Below are positions 33,740 to 46,434 of a stretch of 64,000 bases of DNA, piece after piece. The position numbers and the translations under genes were made by a program. The first letter of the stretch is position 1, and each line of letters starts with the position of its first letter. The stretch lies in the NCBI GenBank assembly GCA_031763025.1, contig JASSKH010000028.1, positions 9,935,359 to 9,999,358 of the forward strand, written 5' to 3'. The DNA is from Macrocystis pyrifera (Eukaryota; Sar; Phaeophyceae; Laminariales; Laminariaceae). The notes under the pieces are model-generated. The model made no database searches. It was not told the origin of the DNA and worked only from the letters and a program-made list of their open reading frames with translations.

Positions 33740-36700
33740 CCGTCTAATATAAGCCGTGCTACCGTAAGGGATGAGTTTTTTTGTTACCGCATATAGTTTC
33801 GAACCGTCGCACCAGCTATTGCAACTGAGGATCCAACCCAATATATTTGGACCCGATGTGTGTGTTCACAATACTGTCAACGGTAAGATATCTAGTCCAT
33901 TGGGTCGGATGAGGTGTAGATGCCTGCTGTACCTGTGTGCGAAAAAGCGCGCGTACCGTTGCGGAAGACAGGCAGCATGTTGGCCGCACATTGTTGGCCC
34001 CCCTTGCCATCCGGGGCCCCTAGATTCGCTGCAATTATCGACTGTTTTGACCGCCCCCTCTACGCCACCAGAGCCTCGATCGCGATCAGCCGGAAAGTGC
34101 GATCAATCCGCCGATCAGCCTTCCGCGTGGAGCGCGGAAAACTTGTGCTGTCCGACACGCTCAGACATCTTCACGCGTATTTTTTCATGATCTGTAGATG
34201 GGGTGTGTTTTTTTTCATGATCTGTGGATGGGGTGTGGGTCTGAAGCACGGCGGCTACCGCCGGCTACCGCGGCATGCTATGGTGTCGCCCTGGCGTGTG
34301 CCAGGCTAGTCCAGGGCGCCAACCCCCCGACCTGCCTCGGCAGCAGCTGCTCCCTCCCTTCGCCTCGAACGCTGCCCGCTGGTGTCCGCAAGCCTTTCCT
34401 TGGTTTCACAGCTACCTCGCCCTTGCTAGCTTGCTACTGACACACACTATGATAGCGGTGTGTACATGTATCCTGGTACCTTTTCTGGGAGCCCCTGGAC
34501 ACGAGGAGAGCTTCTACACCCCCCGCCCAAAACACTGAATTTTTTTACAAACGAACGGAAATTGCAACCCCGTGGATGACCAGCAGTAGGTATACAACCA
34601 ATTCTACCAGGAAAAAAACAAAAATGGTGTTCCGACGATACTATTGTAGTAGTAGTAGTAAGGTAGTTTACTCGGTTGAGGAACCCCGGCAGTCATACAC
34701 ATTTTATTGGGGGGAGGAAAGCTACCCCTAACGTAACACGCATCTGCTCAAAAACGCCCGAGTCCCCTTGACCCTTCGCCTTTTCCACAGGAAAACCTGG
34801 CCTGCGTCATGAGGCGAGAAGGTTAGTCTGGGCTTCCGTCGCCGCTCACCAGTGAATCAACTCCGGAATGTAAACGTATCGACCGCCGCACCGGCAACGC
34901 TGCCGCCGCGGCTTCTTCGTCTCGGCGTCTCGCCAACGCTTGTTCCCACGTCTGCTCGGGTGGAATTATTTTCGTGACACTACCTACTGACTAAGTAATT
35001 TTCACGACACCACCTAACACTACCAATACTGATGAACCAGTTTTCACCACACCACCTATCTCTGCGGGCTCGCTCTGAGATGATCGGGGCGATGATCGAT
35101 CGTATCTGGTTCCGTCCGCTGTCTTTGTTTTCCGACGGTTTCAAACAGCCGACCGACTGTCACAATACCTCATCTTCGCTTTCAGCGTTGACCCCCTTCG
35201 CGAAAGCGCCTCGCTTCCCAGCGACTGTTCCTACGCGTCGCGACCACGCTCAGCGAGGGCGGCGTCGCCCCCTACCTCGCTCCTGACATACACCCCGCTC
35301 GCTTTTGGTTCCGGTCATTTCGTAGCGGTTGGTTTTACGTGCGGGAAGGCCGACGCCGGAACCCCCGAGTCTCCCTTGTTTCGCGCTTAATTCGGCGTTT
35401 TTTCCTCGCAAAAACAGCGGATGTTCGTCTGTCAGGGATAACTCGGCAGGTACAGCGAACCCGTCCACATGCTCCGTTGGACCTGCAGGCCAGGAGCCCT
35501 CACCGGGGCGGGCATTTACTTAGCGCCGCCCGCCCGCCCGCCCGCCCGCCCGCCCCTTAGATCCGTTTTTCAAGTCCATCTGGAGAAGCCTGCAGGCCCT
35601 TCTTCGTCTTCCGTGTGCTCGACGTGCACTCCCTTCCCGTTTTCACGGCTACTGTACTGCTGTGGCAGAGGAACCCCCGACACTGCTGGCCGACCTCGAG
35701 GTGGACTCCATTGCCTCCGGCCGGCCAAATTAAATGAATTGCCCCGCCCGCCATATAACGGGTGATTATTAATGGTATATCCCGCCATGCAGAAGCAGCT
35801 TCGAGCCCACTGCCCCGTTGGCCGTCGACTAACAAAGCGCAGAGAGACGTTTCCGACGCATTTTCGCCTACTTTTGCGGAAGACGCCTTCCAGCCCAGCC
35901 GGCGACCGTGGGCCCGCTCCACCTGCGGCGTCGGCGTCCCAGTGTCCCCAGAGATTGCGACTATGTTGAGGCGCCACAACTTCCGCCGCCGCGACCACCA
36001 TCATCGACAGCTTGGCTCGCTCGGCCGTTAATCCCTACTCAGAAGCATTCCACGGATAATTATATCGCGACGCTCCGGGTGTCGCCCTTCCTTCTCGTTC
36101 ACAGCGGTCCCCTCCGTCGACCACGTTTCCGTACCCCTGCGCGGAGCAGAATACACACATGTGTGATGGCCGAAACATGCTCGACATATATTTTTTTCCA
36201 CGACCGCCACCGCGCTGCATCGAGTTCATTACACGCCGTGGCGTACGTGTAAAGGCTGCTGCAACGTGAGGATCGTAGGGCGTAAATGTAAGGGACCTCC
36301 GATGCACAGTTTGGCGTAAATGTAAGGATCGTCGGGTATTCGTCTCTATGTGTATACGATCCTATTACGGGGGACCATAGTTAATAGGACTTACGGTACA
36401 GACAAAAACCTATCTGTTTAACTATTTTTACTAACAATATTTCGTCTTATTTACTATGGACCCCCGTAATAGTATTCACACCAAGAGTGCTATACAACCG
36501 GTCTGGGCGGAAAGGCTTAAGACCGGTTCGTTCTACGTATCAACACCCCCAACGCTCCTTAAAGTTTCCGCCTACAGCAGTGGTAAGTCGCAGCGTTCGT
36601 GTTTTTTTTTTCCTCTATTTATATACGCGATTTTGGGAACGCGTGCGGAGGAACAAAAAGAAACATGGTTCTCGCGGCGGAAGAAAATGTGCCAAGTTCA

Positions 36701-37856
36701 CACAAGACTCGGGCCACGAAGAAGCTTCACTTTTTTTTTATAAGTCCTGGCGGTAAGCCTTTCAGCTGAAACCACTCTTTTTTACCCCGTGCGAGGCATT
36801 GGTTGGTCTCCGGACGGACGACCCCAACGCTGCAGTGGCTACAGCAGTAGTGGCTCCCACCGATGGCGAGGGGAGAATGTCTTCTCTGAAAGCTTATTTT
36901 CTGCCGGACGCAATATGATCCGCCGCAGTGAGGCCGGGTCGGCACGTCCCTACTTTCCCTCCTCGACTCTGCACTCTGGGAATTTCATGAGATAAGACAA
37001 ACACGCCAAGCCACTTTCGCGCCCTCCGGTCGGGCTCCGGCACGCGTTTGCCCAGGTCTTCCTTCGGACTTTTCGACCTTTTTTTTCGGATGCACCGGCT
37101 GACCACAGCCCCGAGGTGCTGCTGGCTGTCGTTCTTCGTGTCGGTCCCGTCCTCGTAGGCCTGTTTTTACTCACCGAGTATGGTCCCTGTCTTGGTAAGG
37201 GTAAGTAAGGTTACGCTCCTCGTCGCCTCCACTTACCGACGACCGGCGGTATCGTTCTCCTCATCTGTAAAACGAACTCCGCTTCCCCTCGTCGCTCACA
37301 ACAATGACCAGCGGGACGCGTGGTTAAACGCCAACGTCGATATTAGACGTCAAGGTAAAAGGCTTTATCATCCATGTACATGTCTCTCCTTTGTCTCTTT
37401 CCTTTTCGTTTTCCCTCTCCCTCTGCCCCCTCCCGGTATCCCTCTCCCCCCCTTCTGTCCGCATTTCCGTGCCGCTCGTGGCTCGTGCGCCCTTGGATCG
37501 GCATGCAGGCTTGCCAGAACGACAGTTTTCCCTGCCATCTTGGCCCGACACGCACACTTCGCAGCATGCTAGAACACGGCTTTAGTGGTGAGTGGGGACG
37601 AGCAATTATCTGCACTCGGTGGCGTCTTTGCAGCTAAATACTGTCTTGGGGGTGTCACGCACGGATGATCATCGCGATTTGGCGGGTCGCTTGGCCTATG
37701 TCACCTTTCGATGCCCCCCCCTGCCTTCGGGTCCGGTCACTGCGATCAACCTCGACCAGTTCGATCCCATTACCGGCCAAGGCCCACGGCCCGAGGTAGC
37801 TGCAGCCTGGTCTGATGCCGCTGTAAAGGGACCGACGGGTAAAATTTAGACCCGGC
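33740..37856 (+). other. ORF-rich, splice-signal-rich stretch without a coherent gene model
   Basis: Several open segments are bounded by good splice signals: 34791-34821 (CACAG/GTTAGT), 35222-35337 (CCCAG/GTGCGG, reading LSEGGVAPYLAPDIHPARFW), 36752-36920 (LRTDDPNAAVATAVVAPTDG) and 37509-37587 (GCAG/GTGAGT, reading ACQNDSFPCHLGPTRTLRSM). 37634-37849 is open to a stop (LGVSRTDDHRDLAGRLAYVT). I could not chain them in one frame and recognise no domain. A host gene of unknown function, or decayed element DNA, are both possible. Also holds a MITE-1 and a (GCCC)n tract near 35530. Confidence 0.25.
36365..36469. mobile_element. MITE-1 copy
   Basis: Full-length with intact ends and TA flanks. Confidence 0.9.
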
Positions 37857-38159
37857 ATGCATTTTATATGTGGAAGTGTTGGTGAGCTCAAGATTTTTTT
37901 TCTACTAATCTACTGGAGGATAAAAATGAAAAATGAAAAAATGGAACTGTATGTTTCTCTTCACCGCCCACTGCAGCCGTCGCGCCAAAATGTGTTCACG
38001 GTCTCCACTGCGGTGCCGAATCTCCAGACGAAGGCACCCCGCCATCGCGCTTATCAACTGGCACCTCCACCATTTATTTGGGCATCCCCAAACGCTGCAG
38101 CATCCCCCCGGACAACAATATGTAGCCTCCGGTTCATCTGCTCGAAGCTGTCGCACGCT

Positions 38160-38960
38160 ATTTTCAAGCTTTATTGGCGTTCGTACAACCGCCCACCCAG
38201 CTCCTACTACCCCAAAGGCAACGAACGGCGGGGTGGACCGTCAATCGCGCGATGGCACAAATGGTCGCCTACAACGAGCGTCAAGGCGATGACTGGGATG
38301 CGCAACTCCCTCATTGGATGCCGTGGAATCAGAGGAACACGAACGGACCTGCCTGGCGACTTTTTATGCCGACAAGTGACGACGCCAAACCTTGAAGAAA
38401 TCGAACGAAAAATGACTTTCCAGTTTTCAGCTGCTCTCCCGCCAGCAGATAGATGTTGTTGTTGTTGTTGTTGCTCTGCAGGGCCGGTACCCTGAACGGA
38501 AGACCAACGTCAAACCAGCTTACCGCCTGTAACGTCGGAGGAATCGAATGGGAGTTGCACGACGCGAATGTTCTCGATGTTTATTCAGCAGCAGCGATGA
38601 GCGTTTTCTGGCGCCCCAGTACACGGCTAAGACTACGGCTGCGTGCCGCGTGTGTGCTGACTTTGCCGCCACAGCGCAACGGTGCTGCCTCCCCAACGGA
38701 GCTCCACTCATGGTACAAAGACGACCACGGTTTTGATGGTGGCTCGTGGGCAGAATCAACGTGCGAACGACCACTGATGATGGAGGAGTATTTCAGAGTA
38801 CGTTTTGTTTCCTGGACGGCAACCCGGGACCGATCAAGCTTCCGCTCCCTCCGGCTCGTTACACGACTTCGACGGGGACTGTTCGGAGTCTTTTGCCGGC
38901 AAATCTTCTCCAACGAAACGTAGACGAATCTCGAGGTGCAGGCAAGGACATCTGATCGTC
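38160..38960 (+). mobile_element. Ty3/gypsy integrase relic
   Basis: Fossil fragment. About 38215-38330 reads like the end of a gypsy integrase core (NRAMAQMVAYNERQGDDWDA then QLPH). 38540-38960 resembles the 3' internal part of the gypsy element at 57.7 kb (shared RFLAP, PPARYTTSTGT/CATRRR and NVDES-type segments). No LTRs identified. Clearly broken and old. Confidence 0.6.
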
Positions 38961-40430
38961 ACCCCACCACCGACTGCACCCGATTGTTTTTTTTGTTCCT
39001 TTTGTTCGTTTTTTGGTTTTTGGTTTTTTATGCTTTTGGTTTGGCCATGTGATATGTGCTCCGTTTTCTCGACTCGTTCTCGACGTCGTTTTTTTAGGGT
39101 TACGAACGATTTCCCGCTCCGATTCGCGCGCGGATTTCCATACGTAGTGTTATTGTTATTGTAGTGGGCCGTTCGTGTTTTATGCATCCCCCCCGGAATT
39201 TTTGTGCCCAAGGTCTTCGACTACCTCGTGTTCAATCAACGTGTTTTTGCCCATTGTCGTCCGTCGCAAGCGTTATGGTTTGTCGTGCCGCCCCTCCTCC
39301 CGGCACCCCTCATCGACGGAGGTGCTCCGAGGAAGATGGGCGCCCATTCCGCGACACACATGACTTTAGTTTGTTGAGTTATTTTTTTGTCAACACAATG
39401 CATTTTCGCCCCCGCCCCTTCGCTAGGGAGGGAAAGTGCCCCTCGCCTGGTCGGTGAAAGCCCGGCGTGCTCCGTCCCGGCATTGTAGGGATGCGAGGGT
39501 CTTGTTGTTGTTGTTGTTATTCTCACATTAACCCTCAAATCAAGGAGTCTGAGGTCAGAGAAAGGTGTTGGAGCCCTATTAATAGGAAGATCCGAAAAAC
39601 CATGAAAACACAAAAACCAAAATTCGGCTGGGAAGCACGACGCTTCCCACCTAAAAACACGCGAGACGCAGAAGGCGCACACATGAAATGAAATTAAAGT
39701 GCACACTGAACTAACATGGTTGCGGGTATCCACTCAACGAAAGCATAGATTTCCCCCCCGTTTGTGGTCACACGACCGCGGCCACGCATGATATCGAGCA
39801 CCCCCCCGCCACCCCCCATTCCTTCGTTGGGACTGTGGCGGTGCGCCTTCGGTGTCTGATTTTTTTTAGGCCCTTTTACGTAAGGCTCCCTTGCCCAACT
39901 TCGTTTTTGACGTTCTCCCATGAAGGTTTGTTAGCCTCGCAGGGTAGAGGTATGGGTAATGGGTGTTGAGGAGTGGCATCCACGATTCATGTTTTACTAC
40001 GTGGAACCGGTATTCCCCGAGATTTTCCAATTTTTCTTCTTGTACGGGTCATCAGGGTGGGCTAATGCGATGGTATTGCCCTGCTGAAAAGTATGCCAAG
40101 GCCCCAGGAGCCGGAATTCACGAACATGGGGGGAAAATGAGGCGTGCATGTTCCTTGGGAGGCGTACATACGTGTAGGGGTTGGACGAGTCTTGTCTAGA
40201 CCTCATCCACCAGAGTCATGAAGGCGTGGAACAAGAACATACGATATGCCTCTTCTAGTAAAGCATAACTGATCGTAGTGACAACACGGGAGCTCATCGA
40301 TAGGCAAACCTGGAAGAGAACACTGCGTGGTGTGTGTCCCAGGGATACCATCATAGATGCGAAGAAACAATTCCCAAAGGAAAACTGTACCTGACTGATG
40401 TACGAGCAGCAAGAATACTCGAATCACCCA
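38961..40430. other. Intergenic stretch
   Basis: T-rich DNA around 38990-39030, R1 fragments (39450-39815), and ~500 bases (39900-40430) with nothing recognisable. Confidence 0.6.
39450..39815 (+). repeat. R1 fragments
   Basis: 39450-39500 carries the CCTGGTCGGTGAAAGCCCGG to GATGCGAGGGTCT part, cut off by a (GTT)n tract. 39757-39815 carries the terminal GGTCACACGACCGCGGCCAC to GAGCAC-poly-C part. Confidence 0.7.
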
Positions 40431-40439
40431 CCCCCCCCC

Positions 40440-41930
40440 TATTATATATAGGTTGGCTTGGCGTTGGTTGGCAACGACACTGTAAAACATGCCGCACACT
40501 ACTTGAGCTAGACAACCAGGGTACCGTTTTTTTTTTTTTTGGCGGTCGGTCACAGCTGGTTTGTCGAGTTAGATAATATGTGCGAGTGAACAACCTTTAC
40601 TCCGCACACGTGGGAATGATCGTATCACGGAGTGTTCATGGTAAGGCACCCAAGAGGCAGCTACATGGTACTCCCATTGCTGTCTCTGGAAGTGGCTACA
40701 CCGGAAATTAAACTAACTCATTGAAGCTGTCATCTATATGCAAGTCCGCCTCACAAGCGGTTCTTAGTAGGATGCAGCTCACCCTTTATGCGACTCGCCG
40801 GACACCTCACGGCGCTTCGCGCTTGGTGCAAGCAATGCCTACCTGGTCGGTGAAAACCCGACATGCTCCGTCCCGGCATTGTAGGGATACGAAGGTCTAT
40901 GGTCATACGACTGCGGCCATGCATGAGATCGAGTACATCTCTCCTATCGAGTACCCCCCCCCCCCTCCCTCCCCGGGGACCCACGAGGCAATTACAGAGT
41001 AGCTCCGTTGCTGTCCCTGGAAGTGGCCACACCGGGAAATGAATTAATTCATTGAAGCTGTCATCCATGTGCAAGTCCGCCTCATAAGCGGTTCTTAGTA
41101 GGACGCGGTTCATCCTTCATGCGACTCGCCGAACACCTCACGTTTCGTTTCGCGCTTGGTGCAAGCAGTGTCTGCCTGGTCGGTGAAAACCCGGCGTGCT
41201 CCCTCCTGGTATCGTACTTGTAGGGTTGCGAGGGACTAGGGTCAAACGACCACGGCCATGCATAATATCGAGTACCCCCCCCCCCCCCCCCCCCGGATAT
41301 ACCTGGTATATATAGGTTGGGTTGGCGTCGGTTGGCGACGACGCTGTAAAACACGCCTTTCATTGCGTGAGCTAGACAGCTAGGGTACCGTTTTTTTTTT
41401 TTTTTGTGGTTACCACGGCTGGCGGTCAAGTTAGATCATTTTTGTGCGCGGAGAATCTTTACTCCGCACAAGGGGGATGGTCGTATCACGCAGTGTTCAA
41501 GGTAAGTCACCCACGAGGCAGTTACATAGTGAACCCAATGCTGTCTCTGGAAGTGGCCACACCAGAAATTAAATCAATCCATTGACGCTGTCATCCACAT
41601 GCAAGAAAATCCGCCTCAAAAGCGGTTCATAGTCGAATGCAGCTCACCCTTCATGCGACTCGCCCAACACCTCACGGCGTTTCGCGCTTGGTGCAAGCAA
41701 TGTCTGCCTGGTCGGTGAAAACCCGCCGTGCTCCGTCCCGGAATTGTAGGGATGCGAGGGTCTATGGTCAAACGACCACGGCCATGCATAATATCGAGTA
41801 CCCCCCCCCCCCCCCCCCCCCCCCCCCGCCGTCGCTCTCCCCGGCGGTGTGAACCGTTCCGGCATTGTAGGGGTGCGAGGGTATACGGTGATACTACTGC
41901 AGCCATGCATGACATGAGTGCTCCACCCCT
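40440..41930 (+). repeat. Head-to-tail array of R1 repeats
   Basis: Units at 40440-40975 (full, ~535 bp), 40985-41294 (5' truncated), 41300-41827 (full) and 41842-41925 (terminus only). Each full unit starts near a TATATAGGTTGG block, has an internal T-run after GGGTACCG, a CAAGTCCGCCTCA...GCGGTTC block, and ends GAGTAC-poly-C. The next unit begins directly after the C-run. Confidence 0.88.
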
Positions 41931-41999
41931 TCGCAACGAACGGCTTGGGGGTTGACTGGAAAGAACAACAAAATAATTGGTTGGATTCTTCATTCAGGG

Positions 42000-42245
42000 G
42001 AGGGCGGGTAGGGGGTGTACTCGATATCATGCATGGCCGTAGTCGTATGACCATAGACCCTGGTACCTCTACAAATACCGGGGCGGAGCATGTCGGTTTT
42101 TTCACCGACCAGGCAAAACATTGCTCGCACCACCGAGCGCGAAGCTAAACGTGAGGTGTTCGACGAATCGCATAAAAGGGTGGGCTGAATCCAACTAAGA
42201 ATCGCTTTTGATACGGGTTTTCTTGCGTACGGATATTCTTTTCAG
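42000..42245 (-). repeat. R1 repeat
   Basis: Minus copy facing the plus-strand array, so 41.3-42.2 kb is an inverted pair of R1 units with C-rich and G-rich ends toward each other. Confidence 0.8.
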
Positions 42246-43080
42246 GAGGGGTGGGGGGGGGTGCTTGTGTTTAATCGACGCTAAAGCTAACAACGCTCTG
42301 CACGTTATCGTGTTGACCTCTTCGGGGCCCCTCGACAGCGACCAAACCAATGCTGACTATTACGAGCTGGGTTCAGGAAAACGCGTAATATTCTACCTTC
42401 GGGCAATAAAGATCGGAATACGTTGATATTTTCAACACCAAAGATATCGACATGACCGCATGAACAAGGGAAACGACATCGGTGCAGAGGTTTGTTTGGG
42501 CGTGCGGGCTGTACCTCGTGAGATATGGGGAATGTTCGAACTACTTCGGGAGGCGTTATTCCATAGGGATTAGTTTCCTACACTAACATCTATATCAGCT
42601 ATATTCATGCCATATGCCGAGTAATTCGGCACCAGGCGTGTTGAAGTGATCACATCATCAAGGGGAAGATGTGCACGGCACTTGTTTCGTGTGGTGAACG
42701 TACAAAGCTGCTGTGAGAAACGCCTGCCAAATATCAGAACAATGCATTGAGGTCTTCTGGAAACCGTACGTAGGAAATCATTGTATACTTTGTTTCTCAC
42801 GGGAATCACTTTTTCACCTTGGTTTTGGAGAGTTGGAAAACGAAATTTGGCAGGGTTGTGCGCAACAACAATATGAGAAAAGAAAAGTCACGCCTGGACT
42901 TTTTGGGGGAAAACAACACACTTCATCCATCAGGGAGGATCAAAGTTGCCAAAGAAAACGGAAGGGGTGGGGGTGCTGTCCGCTCCTATTGGCATCGGAG
43001 TGCGCGTATTATGTGGCTGCCCGCTGTCATATTATAGAAGAAGAGTGCACCGGGCATACCTGTACCTGTATATGATACCA
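42246..43080. other. No recognisable feature
   Basis: Unique by eye. ORFs up to ~120 codons overlap in several frames, and none shows a known motif. Confidence 0.5.
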
Positions 43081-43088
43081 GGTATATA

Positions 43089-43518
43089 CTTGGCACTCGG
43101 TCCGCATGCCCCAGGCGCCTTCCTGGAGGCCGAATACATATTAATTTTCGGCTGTGCGACTACGGCTGAAGTCCATCCACGATTCAATTGCGCTGTGATT
43201 CGTGGTATTATACTCGTGCATGTGTAACTACCGTAGTATCCACAGTACGTATGATATACCAGGTAAAATGTTGTTCGTACATAGATATACTCGTACTCGT
43301 ACTACTTGGCACTGGTCCGCATGCCCCCCGCGCCTTCCTGCAGATCGAATACATATTAATTTCGGCTGTGCGTCTACGGCCGAAGTCCATCCACGATTCA
43401 ATTGCGCTGTGATTCGTGGTATTATACTCGTGCATGTGTAACTACCGTAGTATCCACAGTACGTATGATATACCAGGTAAACAGTTGTTCGTACACACAT
43501 GAACTCGTACTACCAGGG
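43089..43518 (+). repeat. 216-bp tandem duplication
   Basis: CTTGGCACT at 43089 and 43305 set the period. Units share GTCCATCCACGATTCAATTG and TACCGTAGTATCCACAGTAC, and each boundary has a TACCAGGTA palindrome (43076, 43257, 43471). The high similarity suggests a recent event. Confidence 0.88.
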
Positions 43519-44804
43519 CATTTCTCGGGACTCATTTTCGATTCCCAGGCCAAATCCCATGGGAATCAGATACTCCAGGGGCCACAGCGGGGACTCCCCC
43601 AGGCAGGTTCGACAACAACTACGGGATTCGACTGGATGGGTGGTATACGACCTACAGCAGTAGCCACGATTAGATTAGAGGGGATTGTCAGTGCGGGCTC
43701 CGGCCACCGCGGTACTCCCTGGGATGGGTTGAACTCGGAACCCGACACATGTACGTGCATACCCTGTCAAAGTGCTGTCATCGGCGGGTCGGGTTGAATT
43801 CGTAGCATGTGCGAACTTTATTAACGGGATTTGGCGTATCCTGGATTTGCGGGACGTGTCTGTGCGGGCACGGGATATGTGTATTTTCACGGGACTCGTG
43901 TGTGCGGGAACGGGATTCGTCATAGAATGCGTGGGGGCGGGAACGGGATATAATAATTTTCGCGGGGCTCGTTTGTGCGAGGTGCGGGGACGAGATTTCA
44001 CATGTGTCACTGGGCCACGGGGAAATCCCGAATCCCGCCCAAAACCGCGGGATAACTCCCGCTGGAAAACCCATCAGCTCTGATGCGTAATAGCAACCGA
44101 TACCACGCGCCTCGTATCATACCTCATGAAAGTGATGTACGTACGAACAGGTTCCATATACGTACATACCATGCTTGGTTGGAGCGGACCTGTTCGTTCT
44201 GAAAGAAAGTACATGCTCGTGACCCTATCACGGAGGCACCGAGAAGTAGGTTTCTCGTTCCCATTTTCCCCAAATCTGAAAGTCGAGGAACAAATGGGAT
44301 GAGGGGGCGAGGACCAAGCGAAACGTAGAAAACATGCCGACTGTGGCAGACGTCATGCGTGCTTCGTTAGACGAAAGCGTATGCTAACTACGGTGGGGGG
44401 CGGGCTGCGGTATCTGAGAAAATATAGTGTGGGAGACCACCTACATAAACGCTCCGCCTTTGTCGCCCCTCAAGCACGACATAAGCGTATGTTAGTTCCG
44501 GAAGAACCGCACGGAGACACGCTACAACACTGCGTGCCGACAACCAGGTAAACGCGTTCCGGGTGCATCACACCGCGATCGCATACCTCAGCGCGAATCA
44601 CCGTCAGAGGGGTCTGGAAAATCGTACACGACGTTCCCACGGGACAACCAACGGTAGCAGAACCCCTAATCAACTAGGCTACAAGTTTGGGGACAATAAG
44701 GAATAGAAGGAACCCGCAAACAGGATACGCATCAAAAGAGCGACGACATTGAGATAAGAGAAGGGTCAACAAGTATGGGTGTGATCTCATGCCGCAGCAG
44801 AGAG
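43519..44804. other. Degenerate G-rich repeats and unique DNA
   Basis: 43680-44060 contains repeated GTGCGGG and CGGGAT motifs spaced irregularly. 44080-44800 is unique by eye. No gene recognised. Confidence 0.5.
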
Positions 44805-45251
44805 AGGCCTCATTGATCCCGAACTATATACGAATTAACGTACGACGCGATGTTACAACAGTATTCTGGACCAGAAAAGAGGGGACGCCAGCAGGGTGGA
44901 TCCCTTTTCGGGAAAGCCTCCTTGTTGTATGGGGAGACAGTGATTGAGTATCACTCCGTGAGCGATATCGCAGCTCTACAACAGCACGACAAAGTAGAAA
45001 GAGGCTAGGAAAAAACAGACCATCCCGCCCGCCCATCGTTGGTAGCGAGGTGTACCGTCGACAACGACATCAGTTGTGTTAGTGTTTATTTTACCGGGGT
45101 ACCTACTCTCTGCGACGAGGTGTCGCGTTGATTGCCAGACAACCAACGCGGGAGTAGTAACCCTGGGTAAGAGTCTCCGGCTGGTCGCAGCAGGAGGCCT
45201 CATTGATCCCAAACTATATACGAATTAACGTACGACGCGATGTTACAACAG
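44805..45251 (+). repeat. Pair of near-identical 57-bp direct repeats
   Basis: AGGCCTCATTGATCCC to GATGTTACAACAG at 44805-44861 and 45195-45251, one mismatch by eye, 333 bases apart. Could be miniature LTRs of a TRIM or a solo duplication; no primer site or polypurine tract was clear. Confidence 0.7.
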
Positions 45252-45770
45252 AAAACGGAAAAAAAAATGGAAAAGTGTAACCAAAATAACGAACCAAATG
45301 TTTTTTTTCCCTTCAAGTCCGGCCGTGAGTTTTTTTTCATGTAAATTAAATATTGTCATGACGCAAGGCCCCGCCAAAGCTTCGTTTTTCAAACTCTCAA
45401 AAAACACACAAAGTGCAGAGTTGAGAAGGCGCAAAGTTTTGGCTGCCGCTGGGACGGGCCCGTATGCACAGCGACATCAACCGTCTATGAGCGAGTGAGC
45501 TTGTCCATCAGGGGTAGTGATGGGGAACCACACGTTGCGCCTGTTCCGTGCGACTCCCATGCATCGTAAACCCAGACGCCAATTAATTTTGTACCACCCC
45601 CCCAAGCAAGTAGGCAGTGACCCTTCGTTGCAGCGATCGTTCGTTTTTCACCGCCAATATGTCCCCTCTGAAGACTCAAGGGGGCTGAGAGACTCAGGGC
45701 CAACAACTGGAACACGTCGATCCCAATTTCTGGCCGACCTCGAAATTTCCCACGTTTCCGGACGGGGAGT

Positions 45771-45804
<34 letters not shown>

Positions 45805-45918
45805 GTGTGATAAAGGCTTGCCGTACGTATTGCAGTCAGTTGGGTATGTACAATCAGTAGGTGCCTGGTTAACGCTCTGTCGGCATTCTAGCGCCACAGA
45901 CCATGCTCTTAACACCGT

Positions 45919-45960
<42 letters not shown>

Positions 45961-46250
45961 CGGATGGCACAGGAAGAAAAAAAGAAACGCGTGTGGTGTG
46001 ACTCGCGGCAAAACAAAAGAAAGGGGAAAAAAAAAAACTCCGAGTGCGAGTGGGTGGGTGAGCGAGCGATCGAGCGGTGATACACGAGGCAGAGGCAAAA
46101 CGTTTATTTTAGGCCGCAACAACCCCAAAAGACCGGAAGCGGTCGCGAAGTCTTCCGGCACTACTGCTCTTTAGAAAAAAACACTATTTTCGGGTACTAC
46201 TGTACAAATAATATGGAAATTATGGCGAGCCCAGAACGCACATTATACAT
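45252..46250. other. Intergenic with poly-G and CAG tract
   Basis: A ~33-base poly-G run (45770-45803) and a (CAG)n tract (45921-45960). Nothing else recognised. Confidence 0.6.
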
Positions 46251-46254
46251 ACCA

Positions 46255-46335
46255 CGATTTACGTAAATATAGGTACCATTTATATACTAATATTAAATGC
46301 AAATGGTCCTTATACTGAGGGACAGAGTGGTGCCA
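46255..46335. mobile_element. MITE-3 copy, left end decayed
   Basis: Right part GGTCCTTATACTGAGGGACA matches the other two copies; the left arm is poorly preserved. Confidence 0.5.
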
Positions 46336-46434
46336 CGTACTTGCAATTTTTCGCTTTTTTTTTTGGTCTTGATGTTTTTTTCTTCTTCCGATTCATTACC
46401 TCCACTCTTTTTCTTTTCTCTCTCCCTCCTACTA

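Noticed and set aside
40440-41930. CRISPR-like array
   Set aside because: Units are ~535-bp mobile repeats without spacers, in a eukaryotic context.
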